Shown: in pieces, positions 16,515-25,632 of the stretch | Numbering within the stretch: the stretch's first letter is position 1 | How the letters are laid out: each line of letters begins with the position of its first letter | Origin: UBA6165 sp044233745 | GTDB lineage: Bacteria; Bacteroidota; Bacteroidia; Flavobacteriales_D; Crocinitomicaceae | Length of the DNA: 56,530 nt | NCBI GenBank assembly: GCA_044233745.1 | Contig: JBIIJN010000007.1 | Span: 1-56,530 of the forward strand | Direction: 5' to 3' | Position numbers and translations under genes: made by a program | The notes under the pieces: model-generated | What the model was told of the DNA's origin: nothing | Database searches by the model: none | What the model saw: the letters and a program-made list of their open reading frames with translations, nothing else

Positions 16515-18425
16515 ATGAACAAATCGCTAGAGATTTTAGAGAAATATTGGGGCTATTCGGAATTTCGTCCGATGCAACAAGATATTGTGGATGCCGCCAT
16601 CTACGGTCATGATGTATTGGCACTGTTGCCAACAGGTGGTGGAAAATCTATATGCTTTCAAGTACCTGCTTTGGCGCGAGAAGGTGTTTGTTTGGTTATC
16701 TCACCACTGATTGCGCTGATGGAAGACCAAGTAATGAATCTCAAAAAAAGGGGGATTGAAGCAGAATTTATTGTGAGTGGGATGACTTACAGAGAAATTG
16801 ATTTGCTCCTCGACCGAGTTCGTTTTGGCGGCATAAAATTTCTATATACATCTCCAGAACGACTACAAAGTCGTTTATTCATAGACCGTTGCAAGGCTAT
16901 GAATGTTGGACTCATCGCTGTTGACGAAGCGCATTGTATTTCTCAATGGGGTTTCGATTTCCGACCACCCTATTTGGATATTGCTGCCCTGCGTGAATGG
17001 CATCCAAACACGCCCATTATTGCTCTTACTGCTTCAGCCACAACTCGTGTAAAAGAAGATATCGTTCATTTCTTAAAACTCAGAAAACACGACTATTTTG
17101 AAGGCGATTTTGCAAGAAAAAACTTGGCGTATGAAGTGTATCACGTGAACAACAAAGAAGCAGCCATCATTCATATGGTGAGTAAATTCAAAGATTACAC
17201 AGGTATCGTTTATTGCCAAACCAGAAAAAGCACCAAGTTTATTACACAAGTATTGAGCGCCAATCATTTATCGGCTGATTTCTACCACGGTGGCTTGACA
17301 AGAGAAGAACGGAAAATCAAACAAGATGCCTGGATTTCTGGGAATACCAAAGTAATCGTCGCTACCAATGCCTTTGGAATGGGTATCGACAAACCCAATG
17401 TGCGCTTTGTGTTGCATTATGAATTTCCAGATTCACTTGAAGCATTTTACCAAGAAGCAGGTCGGGCAGGACGAGATGGACAACCAGCGCGCACCATGGC
17501 ATTTATTGGCGATCATGATTTGGAACAACTCGAACAACGCATGATGCAACGCTTCCCAGAGCCTGAAGATGTGAAACGGATTTACAACGCATTGTGCAAT
17601 TTTCTGCAACTCGCTATCGGATCGGGTAAAGACGAAACCTACCCCTTGAATATCAATGAGTTCATAAAAAAGTACAACTTTGACTTGCTGATGGTGTACA
17701 ACGCACTAAAAGTCTTGGAACTCAATAAAACACTTACATTCAACGAAAATTCTTTTGATAAATCCAGAATTTCATGCTTGGTAGGCAACAAAACGTTGTA
17801 CGATTTTCAAATTAGAAACAAAACTTTGGATCCCATAATCAGCATGATTTCTCGTACGCATGCCGGTATTTTTGACGGATTCGTGAATTTGGATGAATAT
17901 GGACTTTGTAAAGCACTTAAAATCAATCTGGAAAATCTACGCGAACAACTCAAAGCCTTAGAAAAAAATGGGATTTTCGAAATCAATTGGCGCATTGACG
18001 AGCCTCAAGTCACCTTTATTCAGGAAAGACTGCCCGATACTCATTTCCATTTGAAGCCAGAAGTACTCAAAATTAGAAAAGAAGTAGCTCTTGAAAAATT
18101 CAGTTTTGTGGTGGATTACCTCACACAATCCATATGCAGAAGTGCACAATTGGTGAGATATTTCGGCCAAAAAGGCGAAGATTGTGGCATTTGTGATGTG
18201 TGTAAGACAAAAAATAAAGTCAACAACGCGGATCAACATGAAAAGCCGAAAAGCATCCAAGAGGTAATCCTGAATTTTTTAAGTGAACCCAGAAGTTTCC
18301 TTGAAATCAAAATGAACCTGGCGCAAGCCGACGAGACCAAAATCAGAGAACTTATGTTTGAAATGCTTGATAATCGGCTCATTGAATTTGATGGAAAATT
18401 GTATAAAAAGAAAGACCGCAAATAA
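16515..18425 (+). CDS. recQ: ATP-dependent DNA helicase RecQ
   Basis: 3'-5' DNA helicase for recombination and fork repair. Motifs in order: FRPMQQDIV (motif 0), LLPTGGGKSICFQVPA (Walker A), VDEAHCISQWGFDFRP (DEAH plus aromatic loop), LTASAT, then helicase-C with GFGMGIDKPNVR-type motif V (NAFGMGIDKP) and QEAGRAGRDG (motif VI). The RQC zinc site is visible as C-R near 540 and DCGICDVC. The winged-helix region follows, but no HRDC domain is recognisable in the 636-aa protein. The antiporter gene starts 48 nt downstream with its own promoter box. Confidence 0.95.
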   Translation: MNKSLEILEKYWGYSEFRPMQQDIVDAAIYGHDVLALLPTGGGKSICFQVPALAREGVCLVISPLIALMEDQVMNLKKRGIEAEFIVSGMTYREIDLLLDRVRFGGIKFLYTSPERLQSRLFIDRCKAMNVGLIAVDEAHCISQWGFDFRPPYLDIAALREWHPNTPIIALTASATTRVKEDIVHFLKLRKHDYFEGDFARKNLAYEVYHVNNKEAAIIHMVSKFKDYTGIVYCQTRKSTKFITQVLSANHLSADFYHGGLTREERKIKQDAWISGNTKVIVATNAFGMGIDKPNVRFVLHYEFPDSLEAFYQEAGRAGRDGQPARTMAFIGDHDLEQLEQRMMQRFPEPEDVKRIYNALCNFLQLAIGSGKDETYPLNINEFIKKYNFDLLMVYNALKVLELNKTLTFNENSFDKSRISCLVGNKTLYDFQIRNKTLDPIISMISRTHAGIFDGFVNLDEYGLCKALKINLENLREQLKALEKNGIFEINWRIDEPQVTFIQERLPDTHFHLKPEVLKIRKEVALEKFSFVVDYLTQSICRSAQLVRYFGQKGEDCGICDVCKTKNKVNNADQHEKPKSIQEVILNFLSEPRSFLEIKMNLAQADETKIRELMFEMLDNRLIEFDGKLYKKKDRK

Positions 18426-18461
18426 CAAGGTCTTCAACGCAAAATCAATGAAAAAAAACAG

Positions 18462-18469
18462 TAGTTTTG
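18462..18469 (+). promoter_or_regulatory. -7 box of the antiporter gene
   Basis: TAGTTTTG ending 4 nt before the ATG at 18474, predicting a nearly leaderless mRNA. Confidence 0.55.
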
Positions 18470-18473
18470 CTTC

Positions 18474-20648
18474 ATGATAATACTCTCCATATTTGACATT
18501 ACTTTGCCGCTCAAAAATCCGGTATTATTATTTTCGCTCATTCTTTTTATCATTTTGTTCGCCCCATTAATATTGAACAAATTGAAAATCCCACACCTCA
18601 TCGGCTTGATAATCGCTGGCGCTATCATAGGTCCAAATGGGCTCAATTTGATGTTGCGTGACAGCAGTATTGTGTTATATGGCACTGTTGGATTGCTCTA
18701 TATCATGTTTTTGGCTGGTTTAGAAATCGATATGGCCGATTTTAAGAAAAATAGCAAAAAAAGCTTGGTTTTTGGCTTACTTACCTTTTCAATACCAATG
18801 ACTTTGGGTTATTTGGTGGGCTATTATTTTCTGAACTTTTCTGTGATGACTTCCATTCTTCTTGCCAGTATGTTTGCCTCTCATACACTCCTTGCTTATC
18901 CAATTGTCAGCAAACTTGGTGTGGCTAAAAATCGCGCGGTAAACATCACCGTTGGTGGAACGGTAATCACTGATACGCTAGCACTTTTAGTATTGGCAGC
19001 CATTGCAGGTATGACCACAGGCAACGCTGATACAGCATTTTGGGTGAGAATTAGCATTTCCGTGGTAGTTTTTGGATTGATTGTTATGTTTGTCTTTCCA
19101 ATAATAGCGCGCTGGTTTTTCAAAAAATTCGACGACAATATTTCCCAATACATTTTTGTACTGGCCATGGTGTTCCTCGGTGCCTTCCTTGCTGAAGCAG
19201 CTGGCATTGAGGCGATTATCGGTGCATTCTTGGTTGGATTAGCACTAAATCGCTTAATTCCTCACACATCGCCTTTGATGAACAGGGTTGAGTTTGTGGG
19301 CAATGCACTATTCATTCCTTTTTTCTTGATTGGTGTGGGTATGCTCATTGACTACCGCGTGTTTTTCAAAGACCTAGAAACCATTAAAGTAGCAGCCACC
19401 ATGGTTGTTGTGGCAACCTTAGCCAAATTTTTAGCCGCTTGGATAACACAAAAAATTTATGGATTCAGTCGCGACGAACGCAGATTGATTTTTGGTTTGA
19501 GCAACGCACAAGCAGCAGCTACTCTTGCGGCAGTATTGGTGGGTTACAACATCATCTTGAACAAAGAAGAAATTGAAGCCGCTGCGTTGCTCGGAGAAAC
19601 ACTTGCTCCAGATCGACTGCTTAACGAAAGCGTCTTAAATGGCACCATTCTTATGATTCTTTTCACCTGCACCGTTGCTTCTTTTGTAGCGCAAAAAGGT
19701 GCGCAGAATATTGCTTTGTCTGAAGCATCAGATGATGATGATGAAAATTCGGAAGCCGAAGAACGCATCTTGGTGGCTACAAACAATTTGGAAACTACCG
19801 AAGAGTTAATAAATCTTGCATTAGTTATCAAATCAAAGAGTAATAAATCTGGAATGTTTGCGCTAAACATCATCGAAAATGAACATTCCGAAGCGACCGA
19901 ACTTAAAGAGGCAAAAAAGATATTGAATAAAGCGGTGATTACATCCTCTGCAGCTGATATGCCCCTCAGAGATTTACTTCGATATGATTTAAACATCGGA
20001 AATGGCATTACAAATGTTATTAGAGAACAAAAAATCACAGATTTAATTCTCGGACTCCATGAGCCTAAAGGAATTTCAGATTCTTTTAGCGGCACTTTAA
20101 CCGATGGCATTTTATCAAAAAGCAATGCGACCACAATCATTTACAAACCTGTTCAACCCTTATCTACGATCAAACGACACCTTATTTTTGTTCCAGATCG
20201 CGCTGAAAAAGAAATCGGCTTCTTGTTTTGGCTCTTGAAAGTTTGGAATATTGGAAGAAATACTGGGGCTAAATTGATTTTTTATTCCAGCCAAACCACG
20301 CTCAAGTACATCAAAGATATCAACGCAAATCACCCTGTAGAAAGTGAATTTATAGAGTTTGAAGACTGGAGTGATTTTCTGATTATTGTACGAGAAATAA
20401 AAACAGATGACAGTTTATTAATTGTAATGAGCCGACGAGAACATCCATCTTATCAGCAACATATGAATAAAATTCCTAGCTATCTGAACAAATACTTCCA
20501 AAGCGTGAATTACATTCTTGTATACCCTACTCAAATTGGTGTGAATATATACAGTCCGAATAATTTGAAAAACCCATCGCTTGTGGATTCTATTGAAAAA
20601 TTAGATGATTTGGGTAAAACCATCGCAAATCTATTCAAACGAAAATAG
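18474..20648 (+). CDS. CPA2-type cation:proton antiporter with C-terminal USP-like domain
   Basis: Residues ~10-405 form a 12-13 helix Na+/H+ exchanger domain: IPHLIGLIIAGAIIGPNG near the N-terminus, the discontinuous-helix segment AEAAGIEAIIGAFLVGLALN and the FGLSNAQAAATLAAVLVG segment. Residues ~435-720 are cytoplasmic with two weak universal-stress-protein-like halves (RILVATNNLETTEE..., RHLIFVPDRAEKE...). The family exchanges Na+ or K+ for H+ for pH and salt homeostasis; the ion cannot be read. The gene stands between recQ and a 343-nt gap. The C-terminal USP-like domain is likely regulatory (inference). Confidence 0.88.
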   Translation: MIILSIFDITLPLKNPVLLFSLILFIILFAPLILNKLKIPHLIGLIIAGAIIGPNGLNLMLRDSSIVLYGTVGLLYIMFLAGLEIDMADFKKNSKKSLVFGLLTFSIPMTLGYLVGYYFLNFSVMTSILLASMFASHTLLAYPIVSKLGVAKNRAVNITVGGTVITDTLALLVLAAIAGMTTGNADTAFWVRISISVVVFGLIVMFVFPIIARWFFKKFDDNISQYIFVLAMVFLGAFLAEAAGIEAIIGAFLVGLALNRLIPHTSPLMNRVEFVGNALFIPFFLIGVGMLIDYRVFFKDLETIKVAATMVVVATLAKFLAAWITQKIYGFSRDERRLIFGLSNAQAAATLAAVLVGYNIILNKEEIEAAALLGETLAPDRLLNESVLNGTILMILFTCTVASFVAQKGAQNIALSEASDDDDENSEAEERILVATNNLETTEELINLALVIKSKSNKSGMFALNIIENEHSEATELKEAKKILNKAVITSSAADMPLRDLLRYDLNIGNGITNVIREQKITDLILGLHEPKGISDSFSGTLTDGILSKSNATTIIYKPVQPLSTIKRHLIFVPDRAEKEIGFLFWLLKVWNIGRNTGAKLIFYSSQTTLKYIKDINANHPVESEFIEFEDWSDFLIIVREIKTDDSLLIVMSRREHPSYQQHMNKIPSYLNKYFQSVNYILVYPTQIGVNIYSPNNLKNPSLVDSIEKLDDLGKTIANLFKRK

Positions 20649-20991
20649 GATTTTACTCCATAATCGCTCAATTTTATCTATTTATTGCGAGAATCAAAGT
20701 TCTTGGTATTAAACCATTCGCATTCAGCAAAGGCATAATCATGTAACAATCGGTTCTTTTTCTGTAATACGCAGCAGAAGAAAGAGCCGCACCTTTGCAT
20801 ACTATTAAGAATCAAAAAAATAAGATTTGAGATATTCACTTATTGCCCATGGGGGTGGCAAAATGCATATCAAATTTTGTTCAAATCGCTCTGGTAAACG
20901 AACCAAGCAAAACAGAGAACAAAATAGCGTGCATCGTATCAAACAAGACCCCTCAACAAATATATTTATTCATTCAATTAAAAAAAACATT
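20649..20991 (+). other. Intergenic region without a recognised gene
   Basis: 343 nt between the antiporter and the YtxH gene. An open frame extends upstream of the YtxH ATG but its composition is not protein-like. A TATATTTA (one mismatch to TAnnTTTG) near 20961 could be the promoter of the downstream cluster. No tRNA or small-RNA structure was recognised. Confidence 0.4.
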
Positions 20992-21261
20992 ATGGAAAAT
21001 TCAAAAAACAATCAAAGTAGAGCAGGCGTAATTGTAGGTTCACTCGTTGTTGGTGCTGCTATTGGTGGCATATTAGGCGTTCTTTTTGCACCAGATAAAG
21101 GAAGCAACACGCGCAAAAAAATTGCTGGAAAAACCGAAGACTTCACAAATTCAATGAGAGACAAATTGAATTCATTGGTTGGCGATGCAAAAAAAGAAAT
21201 CCAAGAGGTGAAAGAAAAAGTGCACGCCAATTCAATTGACGTATCACATTCAGCAAAATAG
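20992..21261 (+). CDS. YtxH-domain small membrane protein
   Basis: This 89-aa protein has one N-terminal membrane helix rich in Gly and Ala (VGSLVVGAAIGGILGVLFAP), immediately followed by the YtxH hallmark PDKGSNTRKKIAGKTEDF and an amphipathic, charged, possibly coiled C-terminus with repeated Lys/Glu. YtxH proteins are usually general-stress proteins of unknown mechanism. ATG at 20992 is chosen because the in-frame region before it lacks protein-like composition. It leads a four-gene plus-strand run with the next gene 48 nt downstream. Confidence 0.85.
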   Translation: MENSKNNQSRAGVIVGSLVVGAAIGGILGVLFAPDKGSNTRKKIAGKTEDFTNSMRDKLNSLVGDAKKEIQEVKEKVHANSIDVSHSAK

Positions 21262-21309
21262 TAAATACAACTCAGGTTGTAAACAAATCCTCCAATTAAC
21301 AACTACTTT

Positions 21310-21642
21310 ATGAACAATCACATCAGCGCTCTTTTTGAAAAGACTGAAATACATTTAAAGACTACAGTTGATCTGTACAAACTTAAGATGATAGACAAGT
21401 CTGCTGATGTGATTTCTTCATTAACAGCCAATTTTACAATAGCATTATTGGCCCTATTGGTCATTACATTTTTTCACATTGGTGCCGCCTTATGGATTGG
21501 CGACTATTTGGGTCATTACTATTATGGTTTTTTCATTGTGGCCGGATTTTATGCTATTATAACCACTCTTGTTGTCATTTTTAAAACACCTTGGATCAAG
21601 AAGCCAACCCGAGAAATATTCATCAAAAAGCTCTTAAACTAA
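21310..21642 (+). CDS. Small two-helix membrane protein (holin-X/phage-holin-like superfamily fold)
   Basis: A 110-aa protein: an amphipathic N-terminal helix (~1-40), two membrane helices (~45-68 and ~75-98), and a basic tail ending KKPTREIFIKKLLN. The architecture matches the competence/phage-holin-like or Actinobacterial Holin-X group often found beside YtxH genes in Bacteroidota. There is no phage context, so a lysis role is not suggested; an envelope-stress or membrane-remodelling role is inference. Lies between the YtxH gene and a small soluble protein gene 5 nt downstream. Confidence 0.75.
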   Translation: MNNHISALFEKTEIHLKTTVDLYKLKMIDKSADVISSLTANFTIALLALLVITFFHIGAALWIGDYLGHYYYGFFIVAGFYAIITTLVVIFKTPWIKKPTREIFIKKLLN

Positions 21643-21647
21643 GTTCC

Positions 21648-22055
21648 ATGGAAAACCAAAGTGCATCAGAAAAACTTAAAGAGCTCATCGCCGAAAAAGA
21701 AGCGCAACACCTCGAAGAAGAAATTATATTGAAAGAACACTTTCATCTCATTTACGACAGTCTCAAACCGATTAATCTGATCAAAAACACCTTATCGGAA
21801 GCCATCACTTCTCCAGATATTCGACACAACTTGTTGAACGCAGCCATTGGTTTTAGTACAGGTTATATTGCAAAAAAAATATTTGTCAATCGACCCAACG
21901 GCATAATCAAAAATATTGAAGGCAACATGCTGCAACTTTTAATAGCTGCCAAAGTAACAGACAATGCAGACGAAATTCGTTCGGTTATTAAAACCATATT
22001 CTACAAAATAACACATTGGAACAGCCCTCAGCACGAAAATAGCATTCCAGAATGA
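21648..22055 (+). CDS. Uncharacterised 135-aa protein of the YtxH/AI-2E cluster
   Basis: I do not recognise a named domain. The N-terminus is a charged helix (ENQSASEKLKELIAEKEAQH, possible coiled coil); a moderately hydrophobic stretch at ~65-85 (LLNAAIGFSTGYIAKKIFV) could be one membrane or peripheral helix, and the C-terminus is mixed. ATG at 21648 is 5 nt after the preceding stop; an in-frame start at 21591 would overlap the previous gene. Its last 4 nt (ATGA) overlap the start of the AI-2E transporter gene, implying translational coupling and a shared function. Confidence 0.8.
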   Translation: MENQSASEKLKELIAEKEAQHLEEEIILKEHFHLIYDSLKPINLIKNTLSEAITSPDIRHNLLNAAIGFSTGYIAKKIFVNRPNGIIKNIEGNMLQLLIAAKVTDNADEIRSVIKTIFYKITHWNSPQHENSIPE

Positions 22056-23179
22056 TCGACAGCCCAATAATCAGATTGCCCCTGGTAGCCAAATTATCGT
22101 TTAGTCTATTGATTATCAGTATTATTGTATTGTTTGCCACTCAAGCAGGTCAGTTGTTGATACCGATACTTATCGCCATTTTGATTGCTATTTTACTCAA
22201 TCCCCTCTTTCAATTCATTAACAAAAAACTACGTATACCTCGGATTTTGGCCATATTCATAACGGTTTTGCTGTTCATTAGCCTTTTCCTAGGAATTCTT
22301 TTTTTTATATCCTGGCAAATTTCTGCTGTAGTTCAAGATTCGGAAAAAATCATTTTGAATCTCGGCATTCATTACAACAAACTCAGATTTTGGCTAAGAG
22401 ATACCTTGGGATTCAGCTTAAAGGAGCAATCATCGTATTTTGAGAACACCCTTGGCAATACACTAAAGGGCGAAAATCAAATTATGGGGAGCACGCTTTC
22501 CTTTTTTACAACAGGATTTTTCAATGCCATTCTTATTCCCATCTACATCTTCTTGATTTTGTTGTATCAGAATCTATTTGTCAAATTTCTCTTTAAAATG
22601 GTGAAAACAACAAGCCATCACATTCTTCAAGACATATTGAGTCATGTGAATATTATCTTGAAAAGTTACATCAAAGGACTGCTCATACAGATGCTCGTGG
22701 TTGCAATTCTTTCCAGCATTGGCATGTTTATTTTAGGTGTTGAATACGCCATTCTTATTGGAGTAATCACGGCACTTCTCAATCTCATTCCATACATCGG
22801 AATTATGATGGCTATTGTAATTGCTTTACTTGCCGCACTCATCAATTCGAGCGAAATTTCGATTATGTTGGGCATAGGAGCCGTTTTTGCCCTAGTGCAA
22901 TTCATCGACAATAATATTTTGGTGCCAAGAATTGTAGGTAATAAAGTACGCATCAATGCTCTGGCCTCTATTGTTGGTGTAATTTCAGGCGGAGCAATTG
23001 CTGGAATTGCAGGCATGTTTTTGGCTATTCCGCTGCTGGCCATTATGAAAGTGATTTTTGACAGAATCGAATCGCTTTCTCCATGGGGCTACTTGCTGGG
23101 TGATGACCAAAATCGTGTTTACAGCTGGCCCATTCAACAATTGGATAAGCTCATCAAAAAAACAGGAATCAACCGGTAA
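22052..23179 (+). CDS. AI-2E family transporter (PerM/TqsA-like)
   Basis: A 375-aa inner-membrane protein with about eight hydrophobic helices: two N-terminal pairs (~10-90), a polar region ~95-155, and C-terminal helices (~160-360) with the family motif LNLIPYIGIMMAIV and FIDNNILVPRIVGNKV. Members include TqsA (autoinducer-2 export) and Na+/H+ antiporters, so substrate cannot be assigned. Start overlaps the upstream stop by 4 nt. It completes the YtxH module. Confidence 0.88.
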   Translation: MIDSPIIRLPLVAKLSFSLLIISIIVLFATQAGQLLIPILIAILIAILLNPLFQFINKKLRIPRILAIFITVLLFISLFLGILFFISWQISAVVQDSEKIILNLGIHYNKLRFWLRDTLGFSLKEQSSYFENTLGNTLKGENQIMGSTLSFFTTGFFNAILIPIYIFLILLYQNLFVKFLFKMVKTTSHHILQDILSHVNIILKSYIKGLLIQMLVVAILSSIGMFILGVEYAILIGVITALLNLIPYIGIMMAIVIALLAALINSSEISIMLGIGAVFALVQFIDNNILVPRIVGNKVRINALASIVGVISGGAIAGIAGMFLAIPLLAIMKVIFDRIESLSPWGYLLGDDQNRVYSWPIQQLDKLIKKTGINR

Positions 23180-23476
23180 TTTTACTCCATTTCCAAAAAA
23201 ATAGACTCTAATGATACTTGATTAGTTTTCGGTTTGTGAATTCGAATCCTTACTGTCTAATCATTTTTCTAGGTGCAATCCATGAGAAATATATCTCTCA
23301 ATGTTTGCAGACAATTTTGTTGGGTAATTCGCAGCATTTGACATGAAAGAAGTAGCAAAAATGTGCATTTTACAAAAATTTGTTTATTTTAGGAGCGCTT
23401 TATGATACTTAAAAATAGATTATTGCAAGTGTCTGCGCAACTTTAAAACGAATACACCCATTGAATTGCAGTGCCT

Positions 23477-23968
23477 ATGACGAGTATAACAACAAAATCA
23501 CAAGCGAAACTAAATTTTGAAACAAGTTCTTTTCTAGCCAAAATAAAACTCAGAATCATACAATGTGTACTTTGCGTTTTTATGTTTTCATTCTCAAGTT
23601 TTGCATCCACACATAACCTTTCCATCAAAATCACAAATGTGAAACCCAAAGCAGGTAAAATTTTGATTGGGCTATACAATTCACCAGCTACTTGGCTCAG
23701 CGATACCAAACAATTCAGAGTACTTTTAGTACCCGCCGACAAAAGTGAAATTTTGGTAACATTCCCCGGCTTACCTGCAGGTGAGTATGCCGTGAGTATG
23801 TATCAAGATGAAAATTCGAATGGAGTTTGTGACCGATCCTTTTTTGGAATTCCCATTGAAAAAATTGGCTTTTCAAACAACATCGTGCCCAGGTTATTCA
23901 AACCGACTTTCCAAGAATGCTGCGTGAAAGCCCCTAAAACCATTAGTATTCAACTGGTTATGCTGTAA
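23477..23968 (+). CDS. Secreted DUF2141 protein
   Basis: 163 aa. An unusually long N-terminal region (~27 residues) precedes a hydrophobic signal segment (IIQCVLCVFMFSFSSFAS). The mature part is a small beta-sandwich typical of DUF2141: LSIKITNVKPKAGKILIGLY near the start, then FPGLPAGEYAVSMYQDENSNG with the calcium-site-like DENSNG. Function of the family is unknown; members are exported. ATG at 23477 is chosen; a GTG at 23471 is possible. The gaps of ~290 and ~220 nt on either side contain no other gene. Confidence 0.8.
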   Translation: MTSITTKSQAKLNFETSSFLAKIKLRIIQCVLCVFMFSFSSFASTHNLSIKITNVKPKAGKILIGLYNSPATWLSDTKQFRVLLVPADKSEILVTFPGLPAGEYAVSMYQDENSNGVCDRSFFGIPIEKIGFSNNIVPRLFKPTFQECCVKAPKTISIQLVML

Positions 23969-24099
23969 ATCGCCTTGCTGTTCTTTAAAAAAGCACATTT
24001 GAACATAGCTTGTGGATGATACAAAGAGCTTTCGAAACAATTTTTAGATGCTCAAGTGAAAATAAATCTAATAATTTCAGAAAAAATACTCCGCTAGTT

Positions 24100-24116
24100 T
24101 AGCAGTACTACTGCTA
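24100..24116. promoter_or_regulatory. 17-bp perfect palindrome, operator candidate
   Basis: TAGCAGTACTACTGCTA is an exact inverted repeat (8 bp, 1-nt centre, 8 bp). It ends 9 nt upstream of the TACATTTG box of the MBOAT gene, between the expected -33 and -7 elements, where a bound repressor would block polymerase. Confidence 0.5.
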
Positions 24117-24125
24117 TCAAAAGCG

Positions 24126-24133
24126 TACATTTG
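24126..24133 (+). promoter_or_regulatory. -7 box of the MBOAT/SGNH operon
   Basis: TACATTTG followed by GC, 56 nt upstream of the ATG at 24190. Confidence 0.55.
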
Positions 24134-24189
24134 CGCACAATTTCCAGAACCTTTTTTATTAGCGTGCTCAATCGCAAAATTATATCCAA

Positions 24190-25629
24190 ATGATATTCAA
24201 CTCGCTCAGTTTTGCGCTCTTTCTACCAATCGTCTTTGTGCTGTATTGGTATGTTGCCAAAAGTAAACTGCGCGCACTAAACATGCTGTTGCTCGCGGCA
24301 AGTTACTTTTTCTATGCCAGCTGGGATTGGCGGTTTATGTTCATTTTGATAGGCTCAACCTTCTTGGATTACTTTACTGGAATCAAAATTCATGAGGCAT
24401 CGAAGACAAAAAATAAGAAGTTCTGGCTTTGGCTCAGTATTTCAATCAACCTAGGCGTATTGGGTGTGTTCAAATACTATGATTTTTTTGTAGAATCATT
24501 TGCCGCTGCCGTGGGTGGCCTGGGTTTCAACCCCAACATCAGCACATTAAACTTGATTTTGCCCGTGGGTATCTCATTCTACACTTTCCATGGTTTATCG
24601 TATGTAATTGACTTGTACAGAGATAAAATAAAACCAGAACGCAATTTCATCAATTATTCGCTTTTCGTGAGCTTTTTCCCTTTGCTCGTTGCAGGACCAA
24701 TTGAACGCGCCACCCACCTCTTGCCGCAAATACAGAAACCACGAACTTTTGATTACGCAAGAGCGGTTGATGGCATGCGACAAATCCTTTGGGGATTGTT
24801 CAAAAAAATCGTGATTGCCGACAATTGCGCCGTGTATGTCAATCAATTCTTTGTAACATCAGACGACCAAAGTGGAAGTACACTGCTCATTGCAGCTGTA
24901 TTTTTTGCCTTTCAGATTTATGGCGATTTTTCAGGTTATTCTGATATTGCCTTAGGCACAGCGCGACTTTTTGGAATCGAGCTATTGAGAAATTTTTCCT
25001 TCCCTTATTTTTCGCGCGATATTGCAGAATTTTGGCGTCGTTGGCACATTTCTCTGAGCAATTGGTTTCGCGATTACCTCTACATCCCTCTTGGCGGTAG
25101 TAGATTCGGAAAATGGAAGGCTGTTCGCAATACCCTAATCATTTTTGTGGTGAGCGGATTTTGGCACGGCGCCAACTGGACTTTTATTGCCTGGGGAACT
25201 TTTCATGCGCTTCTCTTTCTTCCATTGCTTTTACTCGAAAAAAACCGGGTTAATACCAATACAGTTGCCGAAAATCGATTCTCCCCCAATCTCAAAGAAT
25301 TGTTCCAAATGACTTTAACATTCTTTTTGGTGGTGATCGGGTGGATATTCTTTCGCGCAAAAGACATCAACCACGCATTGGATTACTTAGCCATACTTTT
25401 TTCTAAATCCATATTCGTTGCCCCTGTTTATGAATTTGGGTTCAGCAAAAGCCTCATTTTCATACTACTGATGCTACTTGTGGAATGGGTGCAAAGAGAA
25501 AAACAACACGGATTAGAATTGTCTGGGGTGAAAAATAAGTACGTGAAATGGGGCATTTATTACGCTTTGATTTTGGTCATTTTTGAATTTGGCGCAAACA
25601 GCAAATCATTCATCTATTTTCAATTCTGA
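24190..25629 (+). CDS. MBOAT O-acyltransferase (AlgI-like)
   Basis: A 479-aa polytopic inner-membrane protein (about 11-12 helices) of the membrane-bound O-acyltransferase family. The catalytic His lies in VSGFWHGANWTFIAWG; other family motifs are DFFTG-like LDYFTGIKI, FPLLVAGPIERA and FWRRWHISLSNWFRDYLYIPLGG. Such proteins pass acyl groups (usually acetyl) across the membrane for O-acetylation of an exported polysaccharide, as AlgI does for alginate or DltB for D-alanylation. No polymer-synthesis genes are adjacent, so the acceptor is unknown. The SGNH-like partner gene begins 3 nt after its stop. Confidence 0.93.
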   Translation: MIFNSLSFALFLPIVFVLYWYVAKSKLRALNMLLLAASYFFYASWDWRFMFILIGSTFLDYFTGIKIHEASKTKNKKFWLWLSISINLGVLGVFKYYDFFVESFAAAVGGLGFNPNISTLNLILPVGISFYTFHGLSYVIDLYRDKIKPERNFINYSLFVSFFPLLVAGPIERATHLLPQIQKPRTFDYARAVDGMRQILWGLFKKIVIADNCAVYVNQFFVTSDDQSGSTLLIAAVFFAFQIYGDFSGYSDIALGTARLFGIELLRNFSFPYFSRDIAEFWRRWHISLSNWFRDYLYIPLGGSRFGKWKAVRNTLIIFVVSGFWHGANWTFIAWGTFHALLFLPLLLLEKNRVNTNTVAENRFSPNLKELFQMTLTFFLVVIGWIFFRAKDINHALDYLAILFSKSIFVAPVYEFGFSKSLIFILLMLLVEWVQREKQHGLELSGVKNKYVKWGIYYALILVIFEFGANSKSFIYFQF

Positions 25630-25632
25630 GTC

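Noticed and set aside
18410..18447. Hairpin AAGACC / GGTCTT at the end of recQ as a terminator
   Set aside because: The 6-bp stem has no T-tract after it and overlaps the recQ stop; too weak to call.
21310..21642. Phage lysis cassette suggested by the holin-like protein
   Set aside because: No endolysin, spanin or phage gene is nearby; the neighbours are YtxH and AI-2E transporter genes.
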